Part shown: piece by piece, positions 39,904-51,399 of the stretch
Layout of the letters: every line of letters starts with the position of its first letter
How positions within the stretch are numbered: the stretch's first letter is position 1
Assembly (NCBI GenBank): GCA_028023455.1
Contig: JAQFVV010006200.1
Coordinates: 8,918,521-8,982,520, forward strand
Direction: 5' to 3'
Length of the DNA stretch: 64,000 nt
Source of the DNA: Epiperipatus broadwayi
Taxonomy: Eukaryota > Onychophora > Udeonychophora > Euonychophora > Peripatidae
Made by a program: the position numbers and the translations under genes
The notes under the pieces: model-generated
The model's input: the letters and a program-made list of their open reading frames with translations, nothing else
Databases searched by the model: none
Told to the model about the DNA's origin: nothing

Positions 39904-40963
39904 GTAATAAGCAGTTTTATTTCCTAAGAAATAAAATTAAATTAAAAGTCAGCAATATGTAGCGTATTTACATATAGAAAAGATTTCTCCGACAAAGTTA
40001 TAAGCATCCCATTGGAGTGAAATAGAAGCTTTTGGAAACACTTTACAAGCCTTGTTAGATCTATTGATTGTAGAAGAGGCTGTCATTTTAAATTATCAAT
40101 TCCACTAATATTTGTAATGTAGCCTATTTTGTAGTATAAAATTCTTATTTCATTAAAGCTAATTATTATATGGAAAATGTGATAATTATTCTGACTTCAG
40201 ATTAACGTTTTAAGAATTTTATAGTTAATTGGTGCCCGGGGTGAAATAAAATTTAACGTTATTGTTATCACCTGTTGTTTTGATATTTTAGAAAAATAAT
40301 TTTATTATAATTTAACATATTAATCGTGTAATTTTTGGGTTTTGTCTAAAAATGAGAAAACATGGAAAATTATAATTAGAAACAAGACTTATTTTAACAA
40401 ATTACACAAACGGAAAGTATTATATCACAAACAAATGTAAGCGTTTTGCTATTATGCTTTCTTAGGGGTTCTATACTAGAGTGTGTGGTGAAGTCGATAA
40501 AAATTAAACGTAAGATTTGAAATAAAGTGGTCGCATTTTAATAAAATATAGTAAGTAAACAATTTTTATCTTTACTAATACTAAAATATATTCTCAATTG
40601 TAAAATTACGTTTTCTTTTTTCTGGATTATTTTAAACTATATATATATTTGAGAAAAATCGGTTTTTTATTATTATAGATTACAGTGGATTATAAATATT
40701 TGTACAAATATAACTAGATAATTCTAAATTTTAATACGCATTTAAGAAAAAAAAAATTACTTTGCGATTATTTCATTTTCTGCATTTTTTTTTTTTGAAT
40801 AATTTTTGATCTCATATGTATTAATGGCATAAAAGTTCATGAATTTATTATAAATCGAGAGGGTAGAATAAATTATTTGAAAGTGAAAAAATGGCATTGG
40901 CGAAATTATCCACAATATTAAATGTTATCCCTTAATAATTCTCTATTTCATTATTACTTTCAG

Positions 40964-40993
40964 GTTGCCTTCATACAGCATAAAGCAGGTGAG
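40964..40993 (+). CDS. Possible second exon of the same host gene
   Basis: A pyrimidine-rich acceptor (ATTTCATTATTACTTTCAG) precedes GTTGCCTTC, which continues the phase of the 39874 exon as VAFIQHKAGE. Donors are possible after 40988 (CAG|GTGAGG) or 40993 (GAG|GTAATT). Without a donor the frame runs only to a stop at 41051. A ten-codon exon of ordinary composition is weak evidence on its own. Confidence 0.22.
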
Positions 40994-43900
40994 GTAATTA
41001 TGAAGACAAAGCAATTGATCATGAGTTTTTTTTATTGCCCGCTGCTCTCCTAACAATCTATTAGAGCATAAATATATGTATGCGTGGACCCGTTAGATAA
41101 TGGTCCTTATTTATAGTGCATAATATAAACTTTTACACCCAACTGCCGAAACGGCAAGGAGTAAGCTGAAGTCGTGTGGTATCGATATTAACTGTTGAGT
41201 GTAATAATGGAATTGTTATGCTTGAAACGGAAACCTTATCTTAATATGATATTTACAATGTTTCATTTTAGTTAATACTTCCCATATGTATTTATTTGAT
41301 TACCATATTCATACAGTGATTTTGCATATATTTCTTTTAAATGTGTGTATGAAAACATTTTTTTATTTATATTTTGTTAAAAGCTACTCTTTGATCTTTA
41401 TTTTATTTTAAATGACATTGTCGGAAAGATCCGATAATTAATTACCAGTGAAAAGCCATTAACATTTGATAATGATAAAAACTGTAGTTGAGATTTTTAA
41501 GTAATAGTTTAAATTATTTGGAATTAAAAAGTTGTCAGCAATTTTTATTGTTAAGGATGATTTTCAGCATTATAAACCATTTTTTTACTAAGAATTAATG
41601 AACTGCTAATTTGGATTTTTTATATATTTGGTATATTAGCAGTGTTAGTGTATTTTAAATAGTATCTAAAAAAAAATTTGTCACTTTTCCTGGACTGAAA
41701 ATAAACTGACTAACTATTCACTTATTTTAAGTTTTGCATTCATGATTCCTATATTTAATTTTTATTTATATGCTTTAGAAAAACATGAGGATAAAGGAAG
41801 GGCTTTTGATTTGAATATTTTGTTTTTAACAGCGTCCATTTTGTTCAGCAAAATAGTAGGTTTTCCATCTACCGATTTTTTTATTATCTGCAGACAATTA
41901 TTAAGATTTCATTCTTGATAGAAGACCAAAAAAATTTAAACTGATCAATTTATTTTAAATGTAATTAAATTGACAAAAGAACAACAAAACTTTTGTGCAG
42001 CTTTATGAGTTTTAATTTTTGAGCCCAAAAATATTTTGCATACAAAAAATATTGAATTGTATAAATTTTAAGCTACAGCATTAAGTTTACTGTAATTTGA
42101 GACTTTTATAATTAACCCACAAAATTATTATACTATCAATATCCTACATTTAGACCCAAATTAGTTTAAAAAAAACTGGTGATATATTTAGTTATGTTTC
42201 CCGGAACAGCATATTTCAATTGCAGGATTGATGATGTCTAACTTGAGAGCAATTACTATTAGCTGCAGATAATCTGTCTAAATGATATTTAAGCTTGTTT
42301 TAGGAGTTTTACTTGGCTTTTATTTTTATGCTAAACTGAAAATAGGCTTTCATTTAAAATTTATAGCCAGCTGTTGTGTGCTTACTGGGATTATTTAACT
42401 TTGAAGTAAAAGTATAGCATTGACTTACATAAAGATAACTATTAAAGAATCTTTCCATGTTTGAATACTTTATTAAAAACGTACAATGAAATTTGTTTTA
42501 TGGTCATGTGCAGATTTAAGATTTTTTAATATCTCTGCAGAGACTAAAATGCCTAAAATTTCACTTAAACATTTTTCTTGGGTTTTCTTTTAGTATTAGC
42601 GACTAGAATTCATATTTGATATTCATCAGTAGATTTGCTCTTTAATTTTTTTTTCTTCTGGTTTAATTTTAATATTTCTATTCAACTACAAAATAACCTT
42701 TAGATCTGTAATAATATATTAAATTATCTGTAATAATGTATTTTCCTGACACTGATGCAGACTGACTTATTTGTTTAGTTCAAAATTACACTTTGCTGAA
42801 AATACTAGTTTATATATGTTGTAATTTAATTCTTACTATTTAGTATGTCTTGCCTCCTCATAATATTGATTCTCGTAATTTTATTATTCCAAAGTCCTGC
42901 ATTATTTAGTGCAATTGTAGAATGATAGATTAGAGCTGAAGATTCATGGATAATATCTACAGTTTGTTACTTATGAACTTCCGAGCAATAAATTATTTTT
43001 TTTTTTTTGGCTTTGAAATTTAAGCCATTTGTGAGACCATGCCCACACAGGTCTAAAAAATTCAAGCATTCATAGTTCAGTTTATCATGATGTGATTATG
43101 ATAAACTTTCATGTATTGTATACAAGTTAAAACATTTAATGCATTTATTTTCAAGCTTTTGATTAAATCTTTGTACTTGAGTGGCTAATACAATTATGGA
43201 AGAAGTATAAAAATTCTATTCTTTGTGTTTGCTGATCTTTATTTGCTGCAATCTTATTTGGATTTTGTGTTATTACTAAGTATTTGTTATTGGCTATCTT
43301 TTTTTGATTTAAATTCTTTTTTTAAATTAATTAAATAAAGTGAGAAAAATATTGTTTAAGTTTTTAATTTATTGAAAATTATGATTCTGATTTATTTATC
43401 TTAGTTGTAAGATTTGCAGTGAAATGTAATTTACTGTATTTCATTCTTTTGATTTTCGTAAACCTTGTCATTTTTGTTGCTAATATAATTATAAGAAATA
43501 TACAGTGGTTTTAACAGAAATAAGTATAATGAATAAAATTAATTTTGAATAGATTGCTTTTGAAATAATATTGCCAGAAAATATGCCTGTGCTTAAAAAT
43601 TATTATTAATTGATATTTTACTAGTTTTACATATGAATCTGAGAATTATATACTAGTTCAGATCAATATAGGCTTTAAACTACTTGCTGAAGTATGGAGA
43701 GATACATGTTTGAAAATGACAAAATATAGAAATTAAGTAGATAGGTAAGAATACTTATTGAAAGAATTGAAACGAAAATTGAACTGGATTGGATTTGGAT
43801 AGTTGAAATTCAAAGCTGTAAAAGAACTATAAAGATATACCACAGGTAAAATAAGGAAGTTTGCTGAAGCTGTGGGTGAAAGAAAACGAGAAACTATTTT

Positions 43901-44451
43901 TCAATGATTTGATCATGTTTGAAAATAAGTATAAAATGTTCAAATGGTCTAAATTGTGTAGCATATTTGCCACAATTAGTTTTTTGTTATCATGGAAACT
44001 AAAGCAAATATTGCCTGCTGATAATAAAATCTAATGACATCCTCATTAAAATTTTGAGAATCACTTTTTACTGCCAATATAATAATAAAAAGTCATAAAT
44101 GTTTGTAGCAAATACTTTGGAACAAATTAAATATAATTTTTTTTTTTGTGGTGTTAAGCAGATAAAATATTGATCTGGATAGCTATAATTTTGAAACTTA
44201 TTTAGATGTAATTATGTAACTATAGCATGATTTTCAATTTAATTAATATTTGCTTTAATCCTAGAAAATACATTAAAAATTGTTAAACCTAGATTTACTA
44301 ATATATCACATAAATTTTCCTTTTTTTTTTTCAAATCTGATTTATCATTATGAGATACACACATAGCCTTATAATATTAAAAACATCCACATTTTCATTA
44401 ATTTATTTATTTCTATAAAACCATGATCAATAATTTTTTATTCCTATATAT
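40994..44451. other. No gene seen; AT-rich, intron-like
   Basis: T-rich plus strand with no exon-like segment recognised. Small GC hairpins (GGACC/GGTCC about 41085-41106; TGCCG/CGGCA about 41145-41157) lie in a slightly GC-richer patch at 41040-41180. Confidence 0.45.
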
Positions 44452-45916
44452 TGTATATTTTATTTTAGTAAAATATCTAGGGGCCTTTCCCGTCATTTAT
44501 TCATTTATTTTTTTTTTGTTTGTGTCGTTATTGTTATTGCAACACGTATATAGAGAAACACATAGCAATATGATCATTTTATTTAATCAACCCATCTAAA
44601 ATATAAAGTCATTTCGGATGTATTCTATCATGAATATTGTCAATTTTTTTTTATAATCTAATAAATTGAGTTAATTTGAATATCAAGACTAGTTTAATTA
44701 TTTTGTCTTATTTGGATTGCGTAAGACGGCGTAGCTATTTAAGTAGCGGAATTCAGGCTCAGCTTGGTAAGCAAATTGGAATATAAGATAAGGTATGTTT
44801 AGCTTACTAGTAAATTTAATTTGTTTCTATATAATTTTCATATTTATATTTGCATGCGAATATTATACATACATATTATCATTTATCTTAGTTAATAGTA
44901 CAAAGTCAATCATTTCATGTTTGTCTGATTCCGTTATAAAGATCTAAATTATACTTTATCGTTTAGTTTGGAATAATTCGTCTTGGATATTTTCTTAGAC
45001 TATTATAACATGAAGAGAATAGATTTCATTGACCGATAATATTCAATTGAATATTATTTCAATCTATGTAAATATCAAATATAATCATATGTTTTAATTG
45101 TTATCAGTCAATTTTACTCAATTGTTTAAAATTTTCAAACAAGGTGTATTAAGGCTCACAGTTTAATAAACATCCAATAGAAGCTCTATATGTCTTTTAT
45201 ATAATGTGATTGGACATGATAAAGTTAGAAATGAGCTAATAGAGTGTTTATCTGTCTATTTAGCGTTTGCTAAAATAGATATATGCATATTTGGGTTCAG
45301 GCATTATTTTGTTTTGTTGTTTAAATAATGTCTGTTTGCAAACAAATGTTGTGTAAAGTGCTATTACAGGTACTTAGAAGCTTATCCATTAATTCATAAA
45401 AGCAGCATCTTTAAATAATAAAGTAGAGTTAAATTACTGTAATAAGTAACAGGCTAATAATATATATATATGTGTTGGAGTCTGTGTTAGTTATTAATGG
45501 GATTTGGTTTTGATTAGATTGCCAATCAAGTAATTAGCCTAATCCTATATTATTGTTTAGGGCAATAGTAGTTGGTTTCACTGCTCTATACAATTTATAT
45601 TGTAATTGTGACGGATTTGTTGATGTCTGGAGCAGATGGTCGCATTATCTCTTCATTTTACATATAGCTTAGGTAAATGAAACTTTAAAAGAGATTATTT
45701 GTGCTTTGTGATGGTTTATTATATAATGGTGACCCGATTGAGCTAGACCAGATTAATTTATATTGGATTTTTAGATTTTTTATCAGATCAGATTGATCAT
45801 CCTAACCATCACCTTCATCCATCAATTCAGTCAGTTACAAATTGGCACCAACGTTTTGGGCCTTTCTTTCTTCAATTGAAAGGGAATACAGCATTCGACA
45901 ATTCCGACGGTTACAA
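44452..45916 (+). repeat. 5' LTR of the intact retrotransposon
   Basis: It begins TGTATATTTT and ends GGTTACAA, so TTGTA/TACAA-like ends are nearly inverted. It is 1465 bp. Polyadenylation hexamers (AATAAA) occur, for example near 45163. The terminal 76 bp repeat the LTR-end/primer-site junction found just inside it (GTTACAA at 45834 and 45910). Confidence 0.95.
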
Positions 45917-45918
45917 AA

Positions 45919-45936
45919 TGGCGCATCAACTCGGGC
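45919..45936 (+). promoter_or_regulatory. Primer binding site
   Basis: TGGCGCATCAACTCGGGC starts two to three bases after the 5' LTR. TGG pairs with the tRNA 3' CCA. It resembles the tRNA-Lys-type site TGGCGCCCAACGTGGGGC with several mismatches, so the primer tRNA is not certain. Confidence 0.65.
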
Positions 45937-46041
45937 CGAAATAACCAATTAAAGACCCAAGTTTGAGTCTCATATGGATGCTAAAACATAGTATTATTTT
46001 TATATGCATTGGTGGAGTTATATAGTTGATTATAATATATC

Positions 46042-46227
46042 ATGGGTTTAAATAAGATATTAAAATATTTGTTGTTGTCGTTCTTTGGGGATTTTGTTAG
46101 CAGCCGCAGGATTGAACGGATAGATATGTTTTATGTAAGAATAAATAAAAGTAAAGTATTTCGCAATTTATTTAAAATAGAGATATTATATTTGACAGAA
46201 ATAGAAAGTAAAAATGGAAGGCCATAA
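46042..46227 (+). other. Upstream reading frame overlapping the gag start
   Basis: A 61-codon frame in the leader begins ATGGGTTTAAATAAG and ends 11 bases past the gag ATG, in another frame. Its N-terminal LLLSFFGDF is hydrophobic, but no protein family is recognised. It could damp Gag translation. It may simply be an open leader. Confidence 0.3.
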
Positions 46228-48106
46228 GAAAGAAAAATTATCAAAACCTGAAGGAAATTTGTATCCAATTCTAAAAGAATTAATGGAAAATATGAATGAT
46301 ATGAAAAGTGATATGAATAATAAATTTGAAGGTATAAATGCCAAGTTTGGTGATATAAATGATAAATTTGGTGATATGAGTAGAGATAATCAAATATTAA
46401 GAGAAGACATGAATAATAAACTGGGTGATATGATTAAAGAAAATAAAGAATTTAGAGAGGAAGTAAATATTACAATTGGCTTATGCAAAATAGAGCTAAA
46501 TGCTACTAATGCAAAGTTTGAGGAATTAAAATATGACTTAGATGCTCAATTAAAAAAATCTGATAGTAAATGTGATAGCAGATTTAATGAGCTAAGGGAC
46601 CAGTTAAATAAATCACAAGAAAGATTAGAAAATAGATTTGAAAACTTGAATGAGGAAGTTAAAAATTGTAAAGTTGGGTACAAAGAATTAGAGAAAAAGT
46701 ACACAAAATTTGAGAAAGCTTACAAGGATGGTCAAGAGGCTTCAAAAGTAGAAGTAAACAATCTTAAGCTAGAAGTTAAGGATCTTCAAAGCCAGATGAA
46801 AGTTGAATATAAAGAGGTGTGCAAGAAACATAATAAGGCTGATAATGAAATAAAGAAATTACAGAAAGTGTATACAGAATCGCAGAATAGTCTACTAGGT
46901 GTCCAAGAAGAGTTAAGCAATATTGAGCAAGGGAAGGCAAGAGAGTTAGACGATTTAAAGGATAGACTAGATAGTCACCAATCATCATTGCAACAGTTAG
47001 AAAAGTATGCTAAAAATCAAGATGAGGTTTATAATGAAATGAAAGATAATAGCAAGATACTAAAACAAGAAATAAGCAGGCATTTGGAGGAACAGGAAAT
47101 AAATCTCGATCATAGGATATCTATAATGTTGGAAGATAAAATAGTAGGAATAAAGGATACTATGGTAAAGGGTAATGATAGTCTAAAGGATAAACCATAT
47201 CAATATTTGACCACAGAAAATAAGTTAAGTAGAAGTGATCATGATATACTATCAATGTATGGGGATGAAAATAATAAATTAATACATAGCCCAGAAGAAG
47301 TTAAGAGAGAAAAGATAGATGGAAACATAGCAAGGTTTATTCAGCTCAAAGTCTTCAAGGGTGATTATGATGAAAACCCTATAGAGTATCTAAGCGCACT
47401 GGAAGAGCTATTCTCATTAAGTAGATTAAGTGAAATGGAAAAATTGTCAGTGGCTAGTAATCATTTGAGTGCATCTGCCAAACATTGGTGGAAGTCCTTG
47501 TTTAATAAGCCCGAAACATATGGGGATTTTAAATATATATTGTTGAATGGTTTTTGGGGGGAAGATAAACAGGACAATATTAGACACCAGATTAGCCAAG
47601 ATAAATATAGTGTTAGCAAGGGTAGCTTGACTCAATTTTTCCGGATGCAGACAGCAAAATTGAAAATGCTGACCGCATATCCGTTGTCGGAAAACCAAAT
47701 AATTCGGATCATTAGGAGAAACCTGCCACGCCATATTGAGCAAACTCTGATTGCTGCCGATAGGCATACTGTTGAAGAGGTGTCCGATATACTTGGATCA
47801 CTTGAGGCAAGTGAAGCACCTACAGGGAGTAGTCATAAACACCACAGAAATGATCCTACTTACAATGTTTCTCCCATTAAATGTTATAGAAATAGAAGGA
47901 CCTTAGATAATAGAAATGATAGGTATTATAGAGGCACTAAATATGCCAAATCGTTAGCACCAGTAAATACAAACAGGACCCATCCCAAAGGTTATGATAG
48001 AGCAGAAAAGGGTGCATGTGCAGCAGGAAGTTATCCTGTCAGCACATCACAGAACACACCTGTGAAAATGCTAGGGGCTAGGCCTAAGACTAAACCTTTA
48101 AATTAA
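46214..48106 (+). CDS. gag: Gag polyprotein with long coiled coil
   Basis: This is the 630-aa structural protein of the retrotransposon particle. Residues about 20-330 are an almost unbroken, highly charged coiled coil that opens with short repeats (DMNNKFEGINAKFGDINDKF). Residues about 376-530 are a Ty3-type capsid domain (FKGDYDENPIEYLSALEELF, HWWKSLF, QDNIRHQISQDKY, RRNLPRHIEQTLIAADRHTV). The tail is basic (NRRTLDNRNDRYYRGTKYA) and has no CCHC knuckle, so RNA binding probably uses the basic tail. The start is favoured by an A at -3 and G at +4 (AAAATGG). The last codons form a slippery site before the TAA. It is much larger than typical Ty3 Gag because of the coiled coil. The relic at 9223-11127 has the same plan. 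Confidence 0.95.
   Translation: MEGHKKEKLSKPEGNLYPILKELMENMNDMKSDMNNKFEGINAKFGDINDKFGDMSRDNQILREDMNNKLGDMIKENKEFREEVNITIGLCKIELNATNAKFEELKYDLDAQLKKSDSKCDSRFNELRDQLNKSQERLENRFENLNEEVKNCKVGYKELEKKYTKFEKAYKDGQEASKVEVNNLKLEVKDLQSQMKVEYKEVCKKHNKADNEIKKLQKVYTESQNSLLGVQEELSNIEQGKARELDDLKDRLDSHQSSLQQLEKYAKNQDEVYNEMKDNSKILKQEISRHLEEQEINLDHRISIMLEDKIVGIKDTMVKGNDSLKDKPYQYLTTENKLSRSDHDILSMYGDENNKLIHSPEEVKREKIDGNIARFIQLKVFKGDYDENPIEYLSALEELFSLSRLSEMEKLSVASNHLSASAKHWWKSLFNKPETYGDFKYILLNGFWGEDKQDNIRHQISQDKYSVSKGSLTQFFRMQTAKLKMLTAYPLSENQIIRIIRRNLPRHIEQTLIAADRHTVEEVSDILGSLEASEAPTGSSHKHHRNDPTYNVSPIKCYRNRRTLDNRNDRYYRGTKYAKSLAPVNTNRTHPKGYDRAEKGACAAGSYPVSTSQNTPVKMLGARPKTKPLN
48097..48103 (+). promoter_or_regulatory. 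Canonical -1 ribosomal frameshift site, T TTA AAT
   Basis: The heptamer TTTAAAT lies in the gag frame as T TTA AAT, followed directly by the gag stop TAA (48104-48106). It fits X XXY YYZ exactly. After a -1 slip the frame reads on without a stop through AAA ATG GCC into pol; that frame is open from 48094. Downstream, ATGGC (48109-48113) can pair with GCCAT (48167-48171), five bases after the heptamer, a suitable place for a stimulatory structure. That pairing is inferred, not folded. Confidence 0.8.
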
Positions 48107-48108
48107 AA

Positions 48109-51100
48109 ATGGCCTCGTTGGAATGTTCCTCACTGCGGGAGCCTCATAGTATAGTGAATTTGGGGAGCCATGATATTTTTAGTTATTTGGAATCAATAAA
48201 TTTTGAAACAGAAGATAATGATTATGATAGGGATTTGGAAAGTTATACCCTTAATTATTGTCCAGAAATTGTTATAGTTATTCAAGGTACATCAGTAAGG
48301 GCTTTACTTGATTCAGGGAGTCAAATTTCCCTTATCTCTGAAAATTTTTATAATAAGATTGCTGAAATCGATTCTGAAATCCCTATGTTGCCATTGAGAC
48401 AGACACAGGTTATAATGGCAAATGGTCGAAAGGCAAAATTATTTACTCAGCAAGTATGGCTGAATGTGAAAATTGATTCAATTACAGTAGAACAAATCTT
48501 TTTGATTATGTCTGGACTTATTCATGAGGTCATAATAGGATCCGACTTCATGAATCGGTTTGGATGTATTATCGATTATGCAAATCAGGAAATAATTATA
48601 AAAGGGGAAAAGCATAGTTTTGAGAGGTCAATACCCATTAAGAGTGTAAATATACTAACCATCCAAGATAATTCTACAAAGTCAGATTTATATGCAAAGG
48701 TCAATGAATCATCTGAGTTAGATGACAATTATAAGCAAAGGTTTTTTCAGATACTATGTAGATATAAGGATGTGTTTTCTAAAAAGCCTGATGTGATAAA
48801 GGGATATGTGCATCGGATACGCTTGAGGGACTATAGCCCTTTCCAATGTAAAAGCTATCCTATCCCTCACCAATATAAAGATGAAGTAGGAAAACAAATT
48901 GATCAAATGGTTGAGTGGAAAATTATTAAGAAATGTCCATCAGCCTATAACAGTCCATTAGTGGTCGTTCGCAAAAAGAACGGGTCCATACGTATTTGCT
49001 TGGATGCGAGGTTCTTGAATCAATTAACGATTCCAGAACGTGATGTTCCTCCTACTGTGCAGGAATTGCTCATTAAATTTAAGGACAAAAAGGTCTTTTC
49101 CACAGTCGACTTAACAGCTAGTTATTGGCAGGTATATTTGCATGATGAAGATCAGCAATACACTGCATTTAAATATGAGGGCTACTCATATGTATTTAAA
49201 AGAATGCCTTTTGGGCTTATAAATAGTGGAGCTGGACTCCTCAGATGTTTAGACAAAGTATTGTCTGATGAAGTAAAGAGCATCATTACTATGTATGTAG
49301 ATGATGTTGTGATTGCCTCTGAAAACATGTCAGAGCATATTCATCATCTTAATATGTTTCTGAAAGAGTGTGAAGAGAAACATATTAAAATAAATTTAAA
49401 AAAGAGTAGAATAGCTGTTAAGGAGATACAATTTTTAGGACATATTGTAGGATATGAGGGAATAAAACCGCATCCAGAGAAAATACAGTCTATTCAGAAT
49501 TTTCCTATTCCAGAGAATAGAAAGCAACTACGTTCTTTCCTTGGTGTCTGCAATTTCTATCATAGATTTTATGAAAATTTTGCATATGACACTGTTCATA
49601 TATTGAATTTATTAAGGAAAGATGTGAAATGGAAATGGACTGAGAACCACTCTATAGAATTTAAAAAAATAAAATCAAATTTTCTAAATACTGTAATCTT
49701 ATATTACCCTAATTTCCAAGAGATATTTTATGTACAAACTGACAGTAGTGGGTATGGTCTAGGAGTAGTTTTATTCCAGCTGGACCATGAAAAGAAGCCC
49801 CGTGTCTTATATTTCTTGAGTAGATTGTTGAAGGGTGCAGAATTACATTATACCACCACAGAAAAGGAAGCCTTGGCTGTTGTATGGGCGTTTCAAAAGC
49901 TTCGACAGTATCTGCTTGGATCTGAAATAGTTGTTATTACAGATCACAAGAGTTTAGAGTTTATCAATCGAAGCTATCTAAATAGTGAAAGGCTAGTTAG
50001 GTGGAGTCTCTTCCTTCAACAATTTAATTATAAGGTTCAGTATTGTAAAGGAAAAGACAATATAGTAGCAGATATTCTAAGTAGGAATTCTGTCAAGATA
50101 GACACTTGTCACTTAAATCTCGATCATGCTTTCATCACTGTAATCTCTCTGGTAGTTGATGAATCAGTTGAAAATGATTTAAAGAACTTAAAATTTTTAC
50201 AATCTGGTGATCCAAAGTTAAGTGCTATTATTCAGTACTTGGATGCAGGGATTGAATCAATGGCCTTAAAAAGAATAATCAAGAATAAAGTAATTTTTAG
50301 ATATAGGATGAGTGAAGGTCTGTTGTATTATAAAGTAAAGGAGGACCATGAACAATCATGGAGAGTTGTGATACCATCATGTATTAGAAATCAATTGATA
50401 TATTATGTGCATTGTCTTTATGGGCACTACGGACCCAGAAAGGTAGAATATGTTATGCGCAGACTGTTCTACTGGCCTGGATTGTATGCATCCATAATGA
50501 ACAGGCTCAAATATTGTGAGATCTGTTTGAGATCTAAATATGCTAACAAGTCGTATGCTGGGACATTGCAACCAATAATACCTGCTCGTCCCAACGATCT
50601 CTTGGCAATTGATTTCTATGGGCCTTTACCATCTTATAAAAGGTTTAAGTTTGTTTTGGTCACTTATGATGTCTTCTCCAAATTTGTAGGGGCATATCCG
50701 GTGACCAGAGCAAATTCCAAGAATGTAATTAAATGTTTGCAAGAAATACAATTTGTAAATATAGGGAAACCCAAGGCTATCTTGACAGACCATGCTACAT
50801 CATTCCTATCTAAGGAGTGGAAAGGTTGGATTGAACGGCAGGGTATAAAACATATTCTGTGTTCAATTAGGAACCCTCAATCTAACCCATGTGAAAGAAT
50901 TATGCGTGAGCTGGGTAGATTATTTAGGGTATACCTAGGAAGCAACCACCGTGTATGGGTGAATAAATTAAAGGATGTCATTCACTATATAAATATAACA
51001 CAGAATGAATCCACTAAATACACCCCAATGTATTTGCATTTTGGATATAGAGAGCCCATATTAATTAAAACACCATTACCGATTATAACTGAAGAAAAAG

Positions 51101-51399
51101 TAGATTATGATCATGACTTAGCAAAGGCTAGCCAGAATTTGAGAGAGATGGGACAGAAAAGAATTACCCAAGCCTCTCATAAGCCTTGTAGATTTAAAGT
51201 AGGAGATTTTGTATTTGTAAGAACTCCCCAAGTCAGTGACCCGCAGAATTATAAATTCAAAAAGTTTTTGAATGTGTATGAGGGACCATTCCAAATAAAA
51301 AGAAAAGTGGGGGAGAATGCATTTCTCATAGAAACCCCAGAAGGTGAAAAAGGTACCTTCAATGCCCGAAGCTTAAAACCAGCAGCCCCACCCAATTAA
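48109..51399 (+). CDS. pol: Pol polyprotein: protease, reverse transcriptase, RNase H, integrase
   Basis: The frame is 1096 aa; the first ATG is used for the coordinates, but translation is probably by frameshift from gag. Aspartic protease: ALLDSGS, catalytic D68 (DSGS rather than the usual D-T/S-G-A). RT: VDLTASYWQV at 333-342, catalytic YVDD 396-399. RNase H: D545 in QTDSSGYG, TEKEALA at 584-590, TDHKSLEF at 611-618, D655 in VADILSR. Integrase: zinc site H768, H773, C803, C806; core D835, D894, E929 (34 residues between the last two), with NPQSNPCER where HPQSN is usual. The C-terminal domain has a GPF module at 1059-1061 and no chromodomain. All catalytic residues are present and no frame is broken, so it looks active. 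Confidence 0.97.
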   Translation: MASLECSSLREPHSIVNLGSHDIFSYLESINFETEDNDYDRDLESYTLNYCPEIVIVIQGTSVRALLDSGSQISLISENFYNKIAEIDSEIPMLPLRQTQVIMANGRKAKLFTQQVWLNVKIDSITVEQIFLIMSGLIHEVIIGSDFMNRFGCIIDYANQEIIIKGEKHSFERSIPIKSVNILTIQDNSTKSDLYAKVNESSELDDNYKQRFFQILCRYKDVFSKKPDVIKGYVHRIRLRDYSPFQCKSYPIPHQYKDEVGKQIDQMVEWKIIKKCPSAYNSPLVVVRKKNGSIRICLDARFLNQLTIPERDVPPTVQELLIKFKDKKVFSTVDLTASYWQVYLHDEDQQYTAFKYEGYSYVFKRMPFGLINSGAGLLRCLDKVLSDEVKSIITMYVDDVVIASENMSEHIHHLNMFLKECEEKHIKINLKKSRIAVKEIQFLGHIVGYEGIKPHPEKIQSIQNFPIPENRKQLRSFLGVCNFYHRFYENFAYDTVHILNLLRKDVKWKWTENHSIEFKKIKSNFLNTVILYYPNFQEIFYVQTDSSGYGLGVVLFQLDHEKKPRVLYFLSRLLKGAELHYTTTEKEALAVVWAFQKLRQYLLGSEIVVITDHKSLEFINRSYLNSERLVRWSLFLQQFNYKVQYCKGKDNIVADILSRNSVKIDTCHLNLDHAFITVISLVVDESVENDLKNLKFLQSGDPKLSAIIQYLDAGIESMALKRIIKNKVIFRYRMSEGLLYYKVKEDHEQSWRVVIPSCIRNQLIYYVHCLYGHYGPRKVEYVMRRLFYWPGLYASIMNRLKYCEICLRSKYANKSYAGTLQPIIPARPNDLLAIDFYGPLPSYKRFKFVLVTYDVFSKFVGAYPVTRANSKNVIKCLQEIQFVNIGKPKAILTDHATSFLSKEWKGWIERQGIKHILCSIRNPQSNPCERIMRELGRLFRVYLGSNHRVWVNKLKDVIHYINITQNESTKYTPMYLHFGYREPILIKTPLPIITEEKVDYDHDLAKASQNLREMGQKRITQASHKPCRFKVGDFVFVRTPQVSDPQNYKFKKFLNVYEGPFQIKRKVGENAFLIETPEGEKGTFNARSLKPAAPPN

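Noticed and set aside
46776-46988. Minus-strand frames across the intact gag and pol (also 47447-47767 and 50377-50571)
   Set aside because: Shadows of the real plus-strand genes.
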